Assembly (NCBI RefSeq): GCF_000959445.1
Contig: NZ_CP009630.1
Span: 1,612,001-1,676,000 of the forward strand
Direction: 5' to 3'
DNA: 64,000 bases
Origin: Burkholderia vietnamiensis LMG 10929
GTDB lineage: Bacteria > Pseudomonadota > Gammaproteobacteria > Burkholderiales > Burkholderiaceae
The translations under genes and the position numbers were made by a program. Position 1 is the stretch's first letter. Every line of letters starts with the position of its first letter. Shown here in pieces: positions 28,044-37,399 of the stretch. The notes under the pieces are model-generated. The model was not told the origin of the DNA, searched no databases, and saw nothing but the letters and a program-made list of their open reading frames with translations.

Positions 28044-28853
28044 TTACGCCGCGAGCCGCTTGTCGCGCTCGATCAGCGCATACGCGCTGTGATTGTGGAT
28101 CGATTCGAAGTTCTCGGCTTCGAGCACGTAGGCGATCACGCGCTCGTCCGCATCGAGACGCTGCGCAACGTCGCGCACCAGATCCTCGACGAACTTCGGA
28201 TTCTCGTATGCGCGCTCCGTGACGAACTTCTCGTCCGGACGCTTCAGCAAACCCCACAGCTCGCACGACGCCTCTTCCTCCGCGATGCGGATCAGCGCCT
28301 CGACCGGCAGGTCGCCCGCGAGTTCGGCATCGATCGTCACGTGCGAGCGCTGGTTGTGCGCACCGTACTGCGAGATCTTCTTCGAGCACGGGCACAGGCT
28401 CGTCACCGGCACCAGCACCTTCAGAAACACGCGCGTGTGGCCGTCGCGGCTTTCGCCCGCGAGCGTGACTTCATAGTCGAGCAGGCTCTGCACGCCCGAC
28501 ACCGGCGCCGTCTTGTTCACGAAGTACGGAAACGTCACTTCGATGCGGCCGGCCTGCGCCTCCAGCTTCTCCAGCATCGACGCGAGCATCGCGCGAAAAC
28601 GCTCGACCGTCAGCGGCGCACGGTTCTCTTCGAGCAGCGCGACGAAGCGCGACATGTGCGTACCCTTCTGATCGGCCGGCAGGCGAACGTCGAGGTTCCA
28701 GACACCGACGCTCGGCTGCACGTCGCCGCTCTCGGTGCAGACCGTCAACGGATGCCGGACCGCCTTCACGCCCACGCGCTGAATCGGAATCTGACGGGTA
28801 TCGACCGTGCTCTGCACGTCGGGCATCACGAAGGCGGGGTTCATCTGGTTCAT
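28044..28853 (-). CDS. folE2: GTP cyclohydrolase FolE2 (type IB)
   Basis: 269 residues. Converts GTP to 7,8-dihydroneopterin triphosphate, the first step towards folate and queuosine, using non-zinc metals so it works under zinc limitation. Family features: [15 protein letters not shown] near the start, the catalytic cysteine region [20 protein letters not shown], and the C-terminal [15 protein letters not shown]. The ATG giving [14 protein letters not shown] has AAGGAT 8 nt upstream. It lies downstream of dxs but behind a likely terminator. No Zur-type box was recognised. Confidence 0.95.
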   Translation of the reverse strand: MNQMNPAFVMPDVQSTVDTRQIPIQRVGVKAVRHPLTVCTESGDVQPSVGVWNLDVRLPADQKGTHMSRFVALLEENRAPLTVERFRAMLASMLEKLEAQAGRIEVTFPYFVNKTAPVSGVQSLLDYEVTLAGESRDGHTRVFLKVLVPVTSLCPCSKKISQYGAHNQRSHVTIDAELAGDLPVEALIRIAEEEASCELWGLLKRPDEKFVTERAYENPKFVEDLVRDVAQRLDADERVIAYVLEAENFESIHNHSAYALIERDKRLAA

Positions 28854-28921
28854 CTTGTTCAATCCTTGTTGTCCGCGCGTCCGACGACGCGCACGCCGCG
28901 TCATGCGGCAGCACAAAAGCA

Positions 28922-28943
28922 ACATGGGCCCGCAGGCCCATGT
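28922..28943 (-). terminator. Hairpin after dxs
   Basis: 9-bp stem (28922-28930 with 28935-28943) with a 4-nt loop. On the minus strand TTGCTTTTG follows, a moderate T-tract, 33 bp beyond the dxs stop. Confidence 0.5.
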
Positions 28944-28975
28944 TTGTCGCATCAGTGAAGACCGGTTGCGCCAGT

Positions 28976-30880
28976 TTATGCGACGCGCTTCGCCTCGCCG
29001 GCGAGATCGGCTACCGGGCTGAGGAAGCGTTCGCGAATCGACTTCGCGATGCCCGCGCTGTCGAGGCCGCATTGCGACAGCAGCTTCGCGGGGTCGCCGT
29101 GATCGATGAACTGGTCAGGGAGGCCCAATTGTAGTACGGGTCGGATAACCCCACTCTCCATCAGGGCTTCGACGCACGCGGAACCTGCGCCACCCATCAG
29201 GCAGCCTTCCTCGACCGTGACGAGATAGTCGTGCGTCTCGGCGAGCTCACGCACGAGCGCCGCGTCGATCGGCTTCACGAAGCGCATGTTCGCGACCGTT
29301 GCGTCGAGCTCGTCGGCCGCCGCGAGCGACGGCGCGACCATCGTGCCGAACGCGAGGATCGCGACGCGCTTGCCTTCCGGCTGCGACGAACGGCGGCGCA
29401 CTTCGCCCTTGCCGATCGGAAGCGCGGTGAACTCCTTGACCGTCGCCACGCCGGTGCCCGAGCCGCGCGGATAGCGCACGGCGGTCGGGTTCGGCTGCTG
29501 AAGCGCCGTGTGCAGCATCTGCCGGCATTCGTTCTCGTCGGACGCGGCCATGATCGTCATGTTCGGGATGCAGCGCATGAACGCGAGATCGTATGCACCC
29601 GCGTGCGTCGCACCGTCGGCGCCGACGAGGCCCGCGCGGTCGATCGCGAACACGACCGGCAGGTTCTGCAGCGCGACGTCGTGGATCAGCTGGTCGTACG
29701 CACGCTGCAGGAACGTCGAGTAGATCGCGACGACCGGCTTGAGCCCTTCGGTCGCGAGCCCGCCAGCGAACGTCACCGCGTGCTGCTCGGCGATGCCGAC
29801 GTCGTAGTAGCGATCCTTGAAGCGCTTCTCGAACTCGACCATGCCGGAGCCTTCGCGCATGGCCGGCGTGATGCCGACGACGCGTGAATCGCGCTCGGCT
29901 TCGTCGCACAGCCATTCGCCGAACACCTGCGTGTAGGTCTTCTTCGCCGGCGTGGCGGACGGCTTGATGCCTTCGGCCGGATTGAACTTGCCGGGGCCGT
30001 GGTAGAGCACCGGATCGGCTTCGGCGAGCTTGTAGCCCTGGCCTTTCTTCGTGACCACGTGCAGGAACTGCGGACCGCGCAGCTCGCGGATGTTCTGCAG
30101 CGTCGGGATCAGCGAATCGAGATCGTGACCGTCGATCGGGCCGATGTAGTTGAAGCCGAATTCCTCGAACAACGTGGCCGGCACGACCATGCCCTTCGCG
30201 TGCTCCTCGAGCTTGCGCGCAAGCTCGAGCACCGGCGGCGCCACGCTCAGCACGCGCTCGACGCCCGCGCGCGCGGCCGCGTAGAAGCGGCCCGACATCA
30301 GACGTGCGAGATGGCGGTTCAGCGCGCCGACCGGCGGCGAAATCGACATGTCGTTGTCGTTGAGGATCACGAGCAGCTTCGCATCCTCCGACACGCCCGC
30401 GTTGTTCATCGCCTCGAACGCCATGCCGGCCGTCATCGCGCCGTCGCCGATCACCGCGATCGAGAAGCGGTCGTCGCCGTTCAGCTGGCTGCCGATCGCC
30501 ATCCCGAGCGCCGCCGAGATCGACGTGCTCGAATGCGCGGTGCCGAACGTGTCGTATTCGGACTCGCTGCGGCGCGGGAAGCCCGAGATGCCGTCGTACT
30601 GGCGCAGCGTGTGCATCTGGTCGCGGCGGCCGGTCAGGATCTTGTGCGGGTAGGTCTGATGACCCACGTCCCAGACGATCCGGTCGTTCGGCGTGTTGAA
30701 CACGTAGTGCAACGCGATCGTCAGCTCGACCGTCCCGAGGTTGGACGACAGATGGCCGCCCGTCTTCGACACGCTGTCGAGCACGAACGCGCGCAGTTCA
30801 TCCGCGAGCGGTTGCAGTTGGCGACGATCGAGGCGGCGCAGATCCGCCGGGTCGTCGATGGTTTTCAGCAAGTCGTACAT
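28976..30880 (-). CDS. dxs: 1-deoxy-D-xylulose-5-phosphate synthase
   Basis: 634 residues. Condenses pyruvate and glyceraldehyde 3-phosphate to DXP, the first step of the MEP isoprenoid pathway; also feeds thiamine and pyridoxal synthesis. Thiamine-diphosphate motifs: [18 protein letters not shown] then [16 protein letters not shown]. The N-terminal [20 protein letters not shown] and [17 protein letters not shown] are conserved, as is [18 protein letters not shown] in the middle domain. The start is the ATG of [11 protein letters not shown]. It is the last gene of xseB-ispA-dxs, 80 bp after ispA. Confidence 0.97.
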   Translation of the reverse strand: MYDLLKTIDDPADLRRLDRRQLQPLADELRAFVLDSVSKTGGHLSSNLGTVELTIALHYVFNTPNDRIVWDVGHQTYPHKILTGRRDQMHTLRQYDGISGFPRRSESEYDTFGTAHSSTSISAALGMAIGSQLNGDDRFSIAVIGDGAMTAGMAFEAMNNAGVSEDAKLLVILNDNDMSISPPVGALNRHLARLMSGRFYAAARAGVERVLSVAPPVLELARKLEEHAKGMVVPATLFEEFGFNYIGPIDGHDLDSLIPTLQNIRELRGPQFLHVVTKKGQGYKLAEADPVLYHGPGKFNPAEGIKPSATPAKKTYTQVFGEWLCDEAERDSRVVGITPAMREGSGMVEFEKRFKDRYYDVGIAEQHAVTFAGGLATEGLKPVVAIYSTFLQRAYDQLIHDVALQNLPVVFAIDRAGLVGADGATHAGAYDLAFMRCIPNMTIMAASDENECRQMLHTALQQPNPTAVRYPRGSGTGVATVKEFTALPIGKGEVRRRSSQPEGKRVAILAFGTMVAPSLAAADELDATVANMRFVKPIDAALVRELAETHDYLVTVEEGCLMGGAGSACVEALMESGVIRPVLQLGLPDQFIDHGDPAKLLSQCGLDSAGIAKSIRERFLSPVADLAGEAKRVA

Positions 30881-30960
30881 CGTCGTTCCATTGTAGGAAA
30901 TCAAACGCGCCCGCATTCTATTGCACGCACCGTAGCGTGTGCGCAGCGGCGGGCTTCGCG

Positions 30961-31845
30961 TCAGCTGACCCGGTTCACCACCAGGTCGGCAAGTTCGGCG
31001 AGACGCTGTGCGCGCGCGCCGAACGGTTTCAGCGCATCGTGCGCTTCAGCGCGCAGCTGCGCTGCGAGCTCACGCGATGCGTCGAGGCCGAGGATCGATA
31101 CGTAGGTCGGCTTGTCGTTCGCTGCATCCTTGCCAGCCGTCTTGCCGAGCGTCGCCGAATCGGTCGTGACGTCGAGAATGTCGTCGACGACCTGGAACGC
31201 CAGGCCCACGGCCCCCGCGTACACATCGAGTGCGGCCATCGCATCCGCCGACGGCGTCTCGCCTGCCAGCGCGCCCATCCGCACAGCGGCGCGCAACAGC
31301 GCGCCGGTCTTCATCCGGTGCATCGTCTCGAGCTGCTCGCGCGTCAGCTTCAGGCCGACGCTCGCCAGATCGATCGCCTGCCCGCCGGCCATGCCGATCG
31401 AGCCGCTCGCGAGCGCCAGCTCGCGCACCAGCGCGGCCTGCTGCACGGGCGACAGCGCGTCGGCATCCGTCAGCGCGACGAATGCCTGCGACTGCAGCGC
31501 ATCGCCGACCAGCAGCGCCGTCGGCTCGTCGTACTGCACGTGCACGGTCGGCTTGCCGCGACGCAGCGCGTCGTCGTCCATGCACGGCATGTCGTCGTGC
31601 ACCAGCGAGTAGACGTGGATCATCTCCAGCGCCGCCGCCGCCGCGTTGCGCGCCGCTTCGGTCGCGCCCGTCAACTCACCCGCTGCATGGCACAGCAGCG
31701 GGCGAACGCGTTTGCCCCCACCGAGGACCGCGTAGCGCATCGCCTCGTGGAGTTGCGTGGGCACCACGTTGTCGGCCGGCAAATAGTGGCCGAGTGCGTC
31801 CTCGACACGGTCAAGTACGGACCGCATCCATTGTTCGAATGTCAT
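30961..31845 (-). CDS. ispA: Farnesyl diphosphate synthase (polyprenyl synthetase)
   Basis: 294 residues. Adds isopentenyl units to make geranyl and farnesyl diphosphate for quinones, undecaprenyl carrier and others. First Asp-rich motif [20 protein letters not shown], second [26 protein letters not shown] binds diphosphate. Its ATG overlaps the xseB stop by four bases (ATGA), so translation is coupled and the start is well supported. Grouped with dxs it supplies and uses the same precursors. Confidence 0.95.
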   Translation of the reverse strand: MTFEQWMRSVLDRVEDALGHYLPADNVVPTQLHEAMRYAVLGGGKRVRPLLCHAAGELTGATEAARNAAAAALEMIHVYSLVHDDMPCMDDDALRRGKPTVHVQYDEPTALLVGDALQSQAFVALTDADALSPVQQAALVRELALASGSIGMAGGQAIDLASVGLKLTREQLETMHRMKTGALLRAAVRMGALAGETPSADAMAALDVYAGAVGLAFQVVDDILDVTTDSATLGKTAGKDAANDKPTYVSILGLDASRELAAQLRAEAHDALKPFGARAQRLAELADLVVNRVS

Positions 31846-32135
31846 AGATCGTCGTCGTCGCCGTCCGTGGCGGCCGTTCCGGAGGAAAGCGGCTTCAGCG
31901 TCGCGCCGTCGAGCACGCGGACCTGTTGCTCCACTTTCTCGAGCTGCTGTTGGCAAAACGCAACGAGGGCCGCGCCGCGGCGATACGCGGCAAGCGAATC
32001 CTCGAGGCTCAACGCGCCGCCTTCCATCCGGGCAACCAGCGATTCGAGTTCCGCCAGCGCCGTTTCGTACTTGTCCGGCAACGGTTCGGTGCCGTTACCG
32101 GCCGCGGTGTCGCCGGGGGATGCGGTTTTCGCCAT
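31842..32135 (-). CDS. xseB: Exodeoxyribonuclease VII small subunit
   Basis: 97 residues, slightly longer than the usual 80. Core helical hairpin KYETALAELESLVARMEGGALSLEDSLAAYRRGAALVAFC is characteristic (residues about 25-65), followed by a Asp-rich tail. XseB binds XseA to form ExoVII, which degrades single-stranded DNA to oligonucleotides. The start ATG gives MAKTASPGDT. Head of the xseB-ispA-dxs operon, the order also found in E. coli. Confidence 0.93.
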   Translation of the reverse strand: MAKTASPGDTAAGNGTEPLPDKYETALAELESLVARMEGGALSLEDSLAAYRRGAALVAFCQQQLEKVEQQVRVLDGATLKPLSSGTAATDGDDDDL

Positions 32136-32327
32136 GGACGAGGGTGTCAAATTGCAAAACAAGTCGGACATTCTACGGCAAAAGAGAAATTTCCGACCTG
32201 CCGACGTGGGTACCCGGCCCCACATGCGACCCCGTATCGGGCGCCGACCATGCGCGGGCCCATCGACGCCCGACAAAAAATTGACACAAATCAGGCACTT
32301 AATCCTGGCCTTACGAGGGGATCCGGG

Positions 32328-32333
32328 TATAAT
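32328..32333 (+). promoter_or_regulatory. -10 box upstream of the Rieske oxygenase gene
   Basis: TATAAT in GGGTATAATTCC, 73 bp before the start. A TTGACA at 32281-32286 is too far (41 bp) to be its -35. Confidence 0.5.
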
Positions 32334-32405
32334 TCCCCGTTTCCCTAAATCGATTTTTCGATGGTTGGGTTGTTCACTGCTTTCACGCTATCACCGGGAG
32401 TGGGA

Positions 32406-33512
32406 ATGTCCAATCTGAGCGATGCGCTTCAGTTGAAGTCGGCTCATAGCCAGCTTCCAGTCACTGCTTACTTCGATGAGGCGCTGCTTGAGCGCGAGAT
32501 CGAAACCCTCTTCAAGAAAGGACCTCGTTACATCGGGCACGAGTTGATGGTGCCCGAAGCGGGGGATTATTTCGCGCTGCCGTCCGAACAGGAAGGCCGC
32601 GTGCTGGTACGCAATCAGGCGAACCAGGTCGAGTTGCTGTCGAACGTCTGCCGTCACCGTCAGGCGATCATGCTCAATGGGCGCGGCCGCACCCAGAACA
32701 TCGTATGCCCGCTGCATCGCTGGACTTACGACCTGGACGGCCAGCTGCTCGGCGCGCCGCACTTCCCCGACAAGCCGTGCCTGAATCTCGGCAAGAGCCC
32801 GCTGCAGAACTGGCAGGGGCTGCTGTTCGAGGCCGAAGGCCGCAACGTCGCGCGCGATCTCGCGAATCTCGGCACGAAACATCATTTCGACTTCGCCGAA
32901 TATCAGTTCGATCACGTCGAAGTGCACGAGTGCGATTACAACTGGAAGACGTTCATCGAGGTCTACCTCGAGGACTACCACGTCGTCCCGTTCCACCCGG
33001 GCCTCGGCAGCTTCGTGTCGTGCGACGATCTCAAATGGGAGTTCGGCGAATGGTACAGCGTGCAGACGGTCGGCGTGCACAACGCGCTCGCGAAGCCGGG
33101 CAGCGCGACTTACCAGAAGTGGCACGAGCAGGTGCTCAAGTTCCGCAACGGCGTACCGCCTGAGTTCGGGGCGATCTGGATGGTCTATTACCCGGGCCTG
33201 ATGATCGAGTGGTATCCGCACGTGCTCGTGGTGTCGTGGCTGATTCCGCGCGGCCCGCAGAAGACGACCAACATCGTCGAGTTCTATTACCCCGAGGAAA
33301 TCGCACTGTTCGAGCGCGAATTCGTCGAGGCGGAGCGCGCCGCATATATGGAGACGGCCGTCGAGGACGATGAAATCGCCATGCGGATGGACGCAGGCCG
33401 TCGTGCGCTGATGGCGCGCGGCGAATCGCAGGTCGGCCCGTATCAGAGCCCGATGGAAGACGGCATGCAGCACTTCCACGAGTTCCTGCGCCGCCATCTC
33501 GGCGATCTCTGA
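32406..33512 (+). CDS. Aromatic ring-hydroxylating oxygenase alpha-subunit family protein
   Basis: 368 residues. N-terminal Rieske 2Fe-2S domain with Cys 82-x-His 84 and Cys 101-x2-His 104 in canonical spacing. The C-terminal catalytic domain has the mononuclear iron ligands in EDYHVVPFHPG (His 192, His 197). It should be an oxygenase component that hydroxylates or demethylates an organic substrate, but no partner reductase or beta subunit is nearby, so the substrate is unknown. GGAG lies 6 nt before this ATG; an ATG at 32361 is rejected. Ends in a strong UUCG terminator. Confidence 0.9.
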   Translation: MSNLSDALQLKSAHSQLPVTAYFDEALLEREIETLFKKGPRYIGHELMVPEAGDYFALPSEQEGRVLVRNQANQVELLSNVCRHRQAIMLNGRGRTQNIVCPLHRWTYDLDGQLLGAPHFPDKPCLNLGKSPLQNWQGLLFEAEGRNVARDLANLGTKHHFDFAEYQFDHVEVHECDYNWKTFIEVYLEDYHVVPFHPGLGSFVSCDDLKWEFGEWYSVQTVGVHNALAKPGSATYQKWHEQVLKFRNGVPPEFGAIWMVYYPGLMIEWYPHVLVVSWLIPRGPQKTTNIVEFYYPEEIALFEREFVEAERAAYMETAVEDDEIAMRMDAGRRALMARGESQVGPYQSPMEDGMQHFHEFLRRHLGDL

Positions 33513-33555
33513 TCGCCCACGCGACGGCCAGCCGCGCAACGCATCCGGCATCATG

Positions 33556-33584
33556 AAAAGACGGGCTTCGGCCCGTCTTTTTTT
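33556..33584 (+). terminator. Intrinsic terminator with UUCG tetraloop
   Basis: 11-bp stem (33556-33566 with 33571-33581), TTCG loop and a run of T's to 33584, 44 bp after the Rieske oxygenase stop. Confidence 0.92.
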
Positions 33585-33629
33585 GTTTAGACTTCGGGTA
33601 TCGGGCCGTTCGCACTCCAGGGAGCCGTC

Positions 33630-34499
33630 ATGCCACACACTCACTACACCACGCTCATCTCCGCCGCCAATCTCGCCGAGCGGCTGGCCGCGGCACCGGG
33701 CAGCGTCGCCGTGTTCGACTGCCGCTTCGATCTCGCCGATCCGGCAGCGGGCGAAGCCGCTTACGCAGCCGGCCATATTCCCGGCGCACAGTATCTGCAC
33801 CTCGATCGCGACCTGTCCGGGCGCAAGACCGGCACCAACGGCCGCCATCCGCTGCCGAGCCGCGACGCACTGGCCTCGCTGATGGCCAGCCGCGGCGTCA
33901 AGCAGGGCCAGCAGGTGGTTGCGTATGACGCGCACGGCGGCGCCTATGCGGCGCGCCTGTGGTGGTTGCTGCGCTGGCTCGGGCACGACTCCGTGGCGGT
34001 GCTCGACGGCGGTCTGCAGGCATGGGAGGCGTCCGGCCAGCCGCTGACGACGGACGTGCAGCATCCGGCTGCCGGCGACTTCCGCGCGGCCGCGCCGCTC
34101 GAGTCGACCGTCGATGCTGCGGCCGTGCTCGCGAACATCGCGTCGGGCGCGCGGATCGTGATCGACGCTCGGGCACCGGACCGCTATCGCGGCGAAAACG
34201 AAACGATCGATCGTGTCGGCGGCCATATTCCCGGCGCGCGCAACCGCTTCTTCAAGGACAATCTCTCGACCGACGGCCGCTTCAAGACGGGCCACGAGCT
34301 GCGCGAGACGTTCACCGCCCTGCTGGCCGGCGTCCAGCCGAACAGCGTGATCCTGCAATGCGGGTCGGGCGTGACCGCATGCCACAACGCGCTCGCGCTC
34401 GAAATCGCGGGGCTGCACGGCGCGTCGCTGTATCCGGGCTCGTGGAGCGAATGGAGCGCCGATCCGGCGCGGCCGATCGCGACCGGCCCCACGCCGTAA
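33630..34499 (+). CDS. sseA: 3-mercaptopyruvate/thiosulfate sulfurtransferase
   Basis: 289 residues with two rhodanese domains, the N-terminal one non-catalytic. The active-site loop is CGSGVTA with the persulfide Cys 244, the form typical of mercaptopyruvate sulfurtransferases, as opposed to CRxGx[R/T] of thiosulfate enzymes. It moves sulfur from 3-mercaptopyruvate to cyanide or thiols. DRYRGENETIDRVGGHIPGA is the domain-2 entry. AGGGAG sits 6 nt before the ATG. Monocistronic in appearance. Confidence 0.9.
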   Translation: MPHTHYTTLISAANLAERLAAAPGSVAVFDCRFDLADPAAGEAAYAAGHIPGAQYLHLDRDLSGRKTGTNGRHPLPSRDALASLMASRGVKQGQQVVAYDAHGGAYAARLWWLLRWLGHDSVAVLDGGLQAWEASGQPLTTDVQHPAAGDFRAAAPLESTVDAAAVLANIASGARIVIDARAPDRYRGENETIDRVGGHIPGARNRFFKDNLSTDGRFKTGHELRETFTALLAGVQPNSVILQCGSGVTACHNALALEIAGLHGASLYPGSWSEWSADPARPIATGPTP

Positions 34500-34548
34500 G
34501 CGCCGACACGGCACGACGAACGGGCGGCTCCCGACGCCGCCCGTTCGC

Positions 34549-35424
34549 TTACATCACGCCGTACTTCTGGAACCACTCGATCGCGCGTTTCCACCCGTCT
34601 TCGGCGTCGGCCTTCACGTAGCTCGGCCGGTAATCGGCGAAGAACGCGTGGCCGGCATCCGGATACACGACGATCTCCGACTGGCGCGCGCGCTTCGAAT
34701 CGCTCGTCTGGATCGCATTACGCATGTCGGCGAGCGACGCCTGCGTGATGTTGGCGTCCTTCTCGCCATAGAGGCCGAGCACCGGCACCTTCAGCAACGA
34801 CGCATGATCGACCGGATTGAACGGCGTCATCTCGTCGGTCTTGCCCTCGACGAAGCCGTACCACGCCACCGCCGCGAGCACGTGCGGGTTGTGCTCCGCA
34901 TAGAGCCACGCCTGGCGGCCGCCCCAGCAGAACCCCGTCACGCCGAGCCGCGCCGGATCGCCGCCGTTCCTGCCGGCCCACGCGACGGTCGCATCGAGAT
35001 CCTCGGTCACCTGCCGGTCGGGCACCTTGCTGATGATGTGCTCGTAGAGATCCTTCATCGTCGGATACTTCGCCGCATTGCCCTGCCGCGCGAACAGGTC
35101 GGGCGCGATCGCGAGATAGCCGAGCTTCGCAAAGCGCCGGCACACATCGGCGATATGCGCATGCACGCCGAAGATCTCGTGGATCACGATGACGATCGGC
35201 AGATTCGTCTTGTCGACCGGCTGCGCGCGATACGCGGGGATGCTCGCATCGCCGGAACGGATTTCGATCGTGTCGACGTCGAGCCCCGCGCTGTCGGTCG
35301 TGATCGTCTGCGCCGACACGGGCAGCACGGCCGCCGCGAAGGCGCTGCCGAGCGCGGCCTGCATGAACTTGCGGCGCGAGAACGGAACGTGGGGGACCAA
35401 GCTGTCGACTTCGGGTTTCAACAT
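34549..35424 (-). CDS. Dienelactone hydrolase family protein, Tat-type signal
   Basis: 291 residues, alpha/beta hydrolase. The N-terminus has SRRKFMQAALGSAFAA, a twin-arginine-like signal, so the folded enzyme is probably exported. Catalytic triad of the family: Cys in GFCWGGRQAW, Asp in YGEKDANI, His in PDAGHAFF. These enzymes open lactones such as dienelactone in aromatic degradation; the exported form may act on other esters. GGAG lies 8 nt upstream of the ATG. It converges on sseA. Confidence 0.88.
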   Translation of the reverse strand: MLKPEVDSLVPHVPFSRRKFMQAALGSAFAAAVLPVSAQTITTDSAGLDVDTIEIRSGDASIPAYRAQPVDKTNLPIVIVIHEIFGVHAHIADVCRRFAKLGYLAIAPDLFARQGNAAKYPTMKDLYEHIISKVPDRQVTEDLDATVAWAGRNGGDPARLGVTGFCWGGRQAWLYAEHNPHVLAAVAWYGFVEGKTDEMTPFNPVDHASLLKVPVLGLYGEKDANITQASLADMRNAIQTSDSKRARQSEIVVYPDAGHAFFADYRPSYVKADAEDGWKRAIEWFQKYGVM

Positions 35425-35787
35425 GAATGCACTCCTCGATTGGGCACCGCCGTCATGGCCGCGAACGGAACCGGACGGAGCGTCGCGCCGTCGAACGACG
35501 CGGATGTCGCGGCGGCTGGCACACCGCCGCAACCGGAAACCCGCACAAGATGCCCAATAATCCGTTGTCGCGTCAACTGTCGGAGATGTAAGACTCGATT
35601 ACCGACGTGGCTGTCCCGCTCGTCGGCGGGCGCGCGACCCACCGCGTCGCGCGAATGAAACGGCGTGTCGTCATGCGTGCGCGGCTGGTCGGACGCGGAC
35701 CTCGCAGCGCGGCAATCGCACGTGCCGCGGGCATCGACGCAGCCGGTCACGCGCTGCCCGCTCGATGCCCGCATCCACCGCGCGCGA
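35425..35787. other. Intergenic region, nothing recognised
   Basis: 363 bp between two minus-strand genes. It holds the leader of the dienelactone hydrolase gene and the 3' end of the NADH dehydrogenase gene. No gene, strong hairpin or clear promoter was found. Confidence 0.5.
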
Positions 35788-37122
35788 CTAGTGCAGCTTC
35801 ACACGCGGCAGCGTCGTCCGCCGCAGCCAGTGCGCGACCGTATCGAGCACCATGCGCGGATAGCCGTGCAGCGCCGCGACGTGCAGCCGGTACAACGACA
35901 TGTACATGAACCGCGCGAACAACCCTTCGATCAGCATGTTGCCGCCGATCAACCCGCCCATCAGGTTGCCGACCGCGCTGAAGTGGCCGAGCGACACGAG
36001 CGAACCGAAATCGCGATACGTGAACTCGGGCAGCGGCCGGCCGTCGAGCCGGCATCCGATCGCCTTCAGCAGGAAGCTCGCCTGCTGATGCGCGGCCTGC
36101 GCGCGCGGCGGCACGTTGCGTTCGTGGCCGGGCCATGCGCATGCCGCGCAGTCGCCGAGTGCGAACACGTTGTCGTCGATGACGGTCTGCAGCGTACGGC
36201 GCACGTCGAGCTGGCCGAGCTTGTTGACCTGCAGGCCGTCCAGCTGCCCGAGCACGGCCGGCGCCTTGATGCCGGCCGCCCACACCGTGAGGTCGGCGCG
36301 CACGGCCTTGCCGCTCGCGGTGTGCACGAATCCCGGCGCGACTTCGGTCACGCGCTCGGCCAGCATCAGGCGAACGCCGAGCTTCTCGAGCAGCTCGGCC
36401 GTCGCCGACGACACGCGCTCCTGCAGCGCGGGGAGAATGCGCGGGCCCGATTCGATCAGCACGATGCCGACGTCATGCCGCGGATCGAGCTTGTGCAGCC
36501 CATACACGGACAGCACCTGCGCGGTGTTGCGCAGTTCGGCCGACAACTCGACGCCCGTCGCCCCGCCGCCGACGATCACGACCTGGATGCGCGGCTCGGC
36601 GGCCGCGCCCGGTGCGGGCTCAGCCGGTGCCTGGTGCTCGGCGCGCATGCACGCAGCAATCAGGCGCTTGCGGAAGCGCTCGGCTTCGCCGACCGTATCG
36701 AGCGCGATCGCGTTTTCCGCCGCGCCCTGCACGCCGAAGAAGTGCGTCGTGCTGCCGATCGCGACCACCAGCGTGTCATATTCCAGATTGCGCGCGGGCA
36801 GCAGTTCCGCGCCGTCGCTGTCGTTGACCGGCGCCAGCGCGATGCGCTTGGCGGTGCGATCGAGCGCGGTCAGCTCGCCCTGCTGAAACTCGAAGCCATG
36901 CCAGCGCGCCTGCGCCGCGTATTCGAGCTCCTGCGTGAACGGGTCCATGCTGCCGGCCGCGACCTCGTGCAGCAACGGCTTCCAGATGTGAGTCGGATTG
37001 CGGTCGACGAGCGTGACGAGCGCACGCGCGGGACGATTGCCGCTCGCGCCGTAACGATCGCCGAGCCGCGTCGCCAGTTCGAGGCCGCCTGCGCCTCCGC
37101 CTACGATGATGATCCGATGCAT
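35788..37122 (-). CDS. Type II NADH:quinone oxidoreductase-like FAD protein
   Basis: 444 residues. Two dinucleotide-binding motifs, RIIIVGGGAGGLELATRLG for FAD at the N-terminus and VVIVGGGATGVELSAEL for NADH in the middle, with the family segment FALGDCAACAWPG binding flavin. The C-terminal amphipathic stretch MYMSLYRLHVAALHGYPRM anchors it to the inner membrane. Transfers electrons from NADH to quinone without pumping protons. A GGGGGA ribosome-binding site precedes the ATG. It probably corresponds to ndh, but several paralogues exist in Burkholderia. Confidence 0.88.
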   Translation of the reverse strand: MHRIIIVGGGAGGLELATRLGDRYGASGNRPARALVTLVDRNPTHIWKPLLHEVAAGSMDPFTQELEYAAQARWHGFEFQQGELTALDRTAKRIALAPVNDSDGAELLPARNLEYDTLVVAIGSTTHFFGVQGAAENAIALDTVGEAERFRKRLIAACMRAEHQAPAEPAPGAAAEPRIQVVIVGGGATGVELSAELRNTAQVLSVYGLHKLDPRHDVGIVLIESGPRILPALQERVSSATAELLEKLGVRLMLAERVTEVAPGFVHTASGKAVRADLTVWAAGIKAPAVLGQLDGLQVNKLGQLDVRRTLQTVIDDNVFALGDCAACAWPGHERNVPPRAQAAHQQASFLLKAIGCRLDGRPLPEFTYRDFGSLVSLGHFSAVGNLMGGLIGGNMLIEGLFARFMYMSLYRLHVAALHGYPRMVLDTVAHWLRRTTLPRVKLH

Positions 37123-37399
37123 CCGATTCCCCCTTTGCGATTCGACACTGCTGCCGCCGGACGAGGCAGACGCGATGCCTTCGCGCCGCCCGCTGGATTA
37201 ACCGGTTCGGACACCATCGATGTGCAGTTCGAAACACACTCCGATGCGTCCAAGCCAGGGAACGCGGGGCGCGCAGCCCCGAAACAATCAATTGCTGATC
37301 TGCATTGTCCGGAGCTTGCGCGTCGATCACAAGCAAACCATCTCGATATTCAGCATCCCCGCAACAATATGCCGAAGGGAGCGGGAATCGCGCGATGCG

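Noticed and set aside
32281..32333. TTGACA and TATAAT as one promoter for the Rieske oxygenase
   Set aside because: Spacing of 41 bp is far too long for a sigma-70 promoter.
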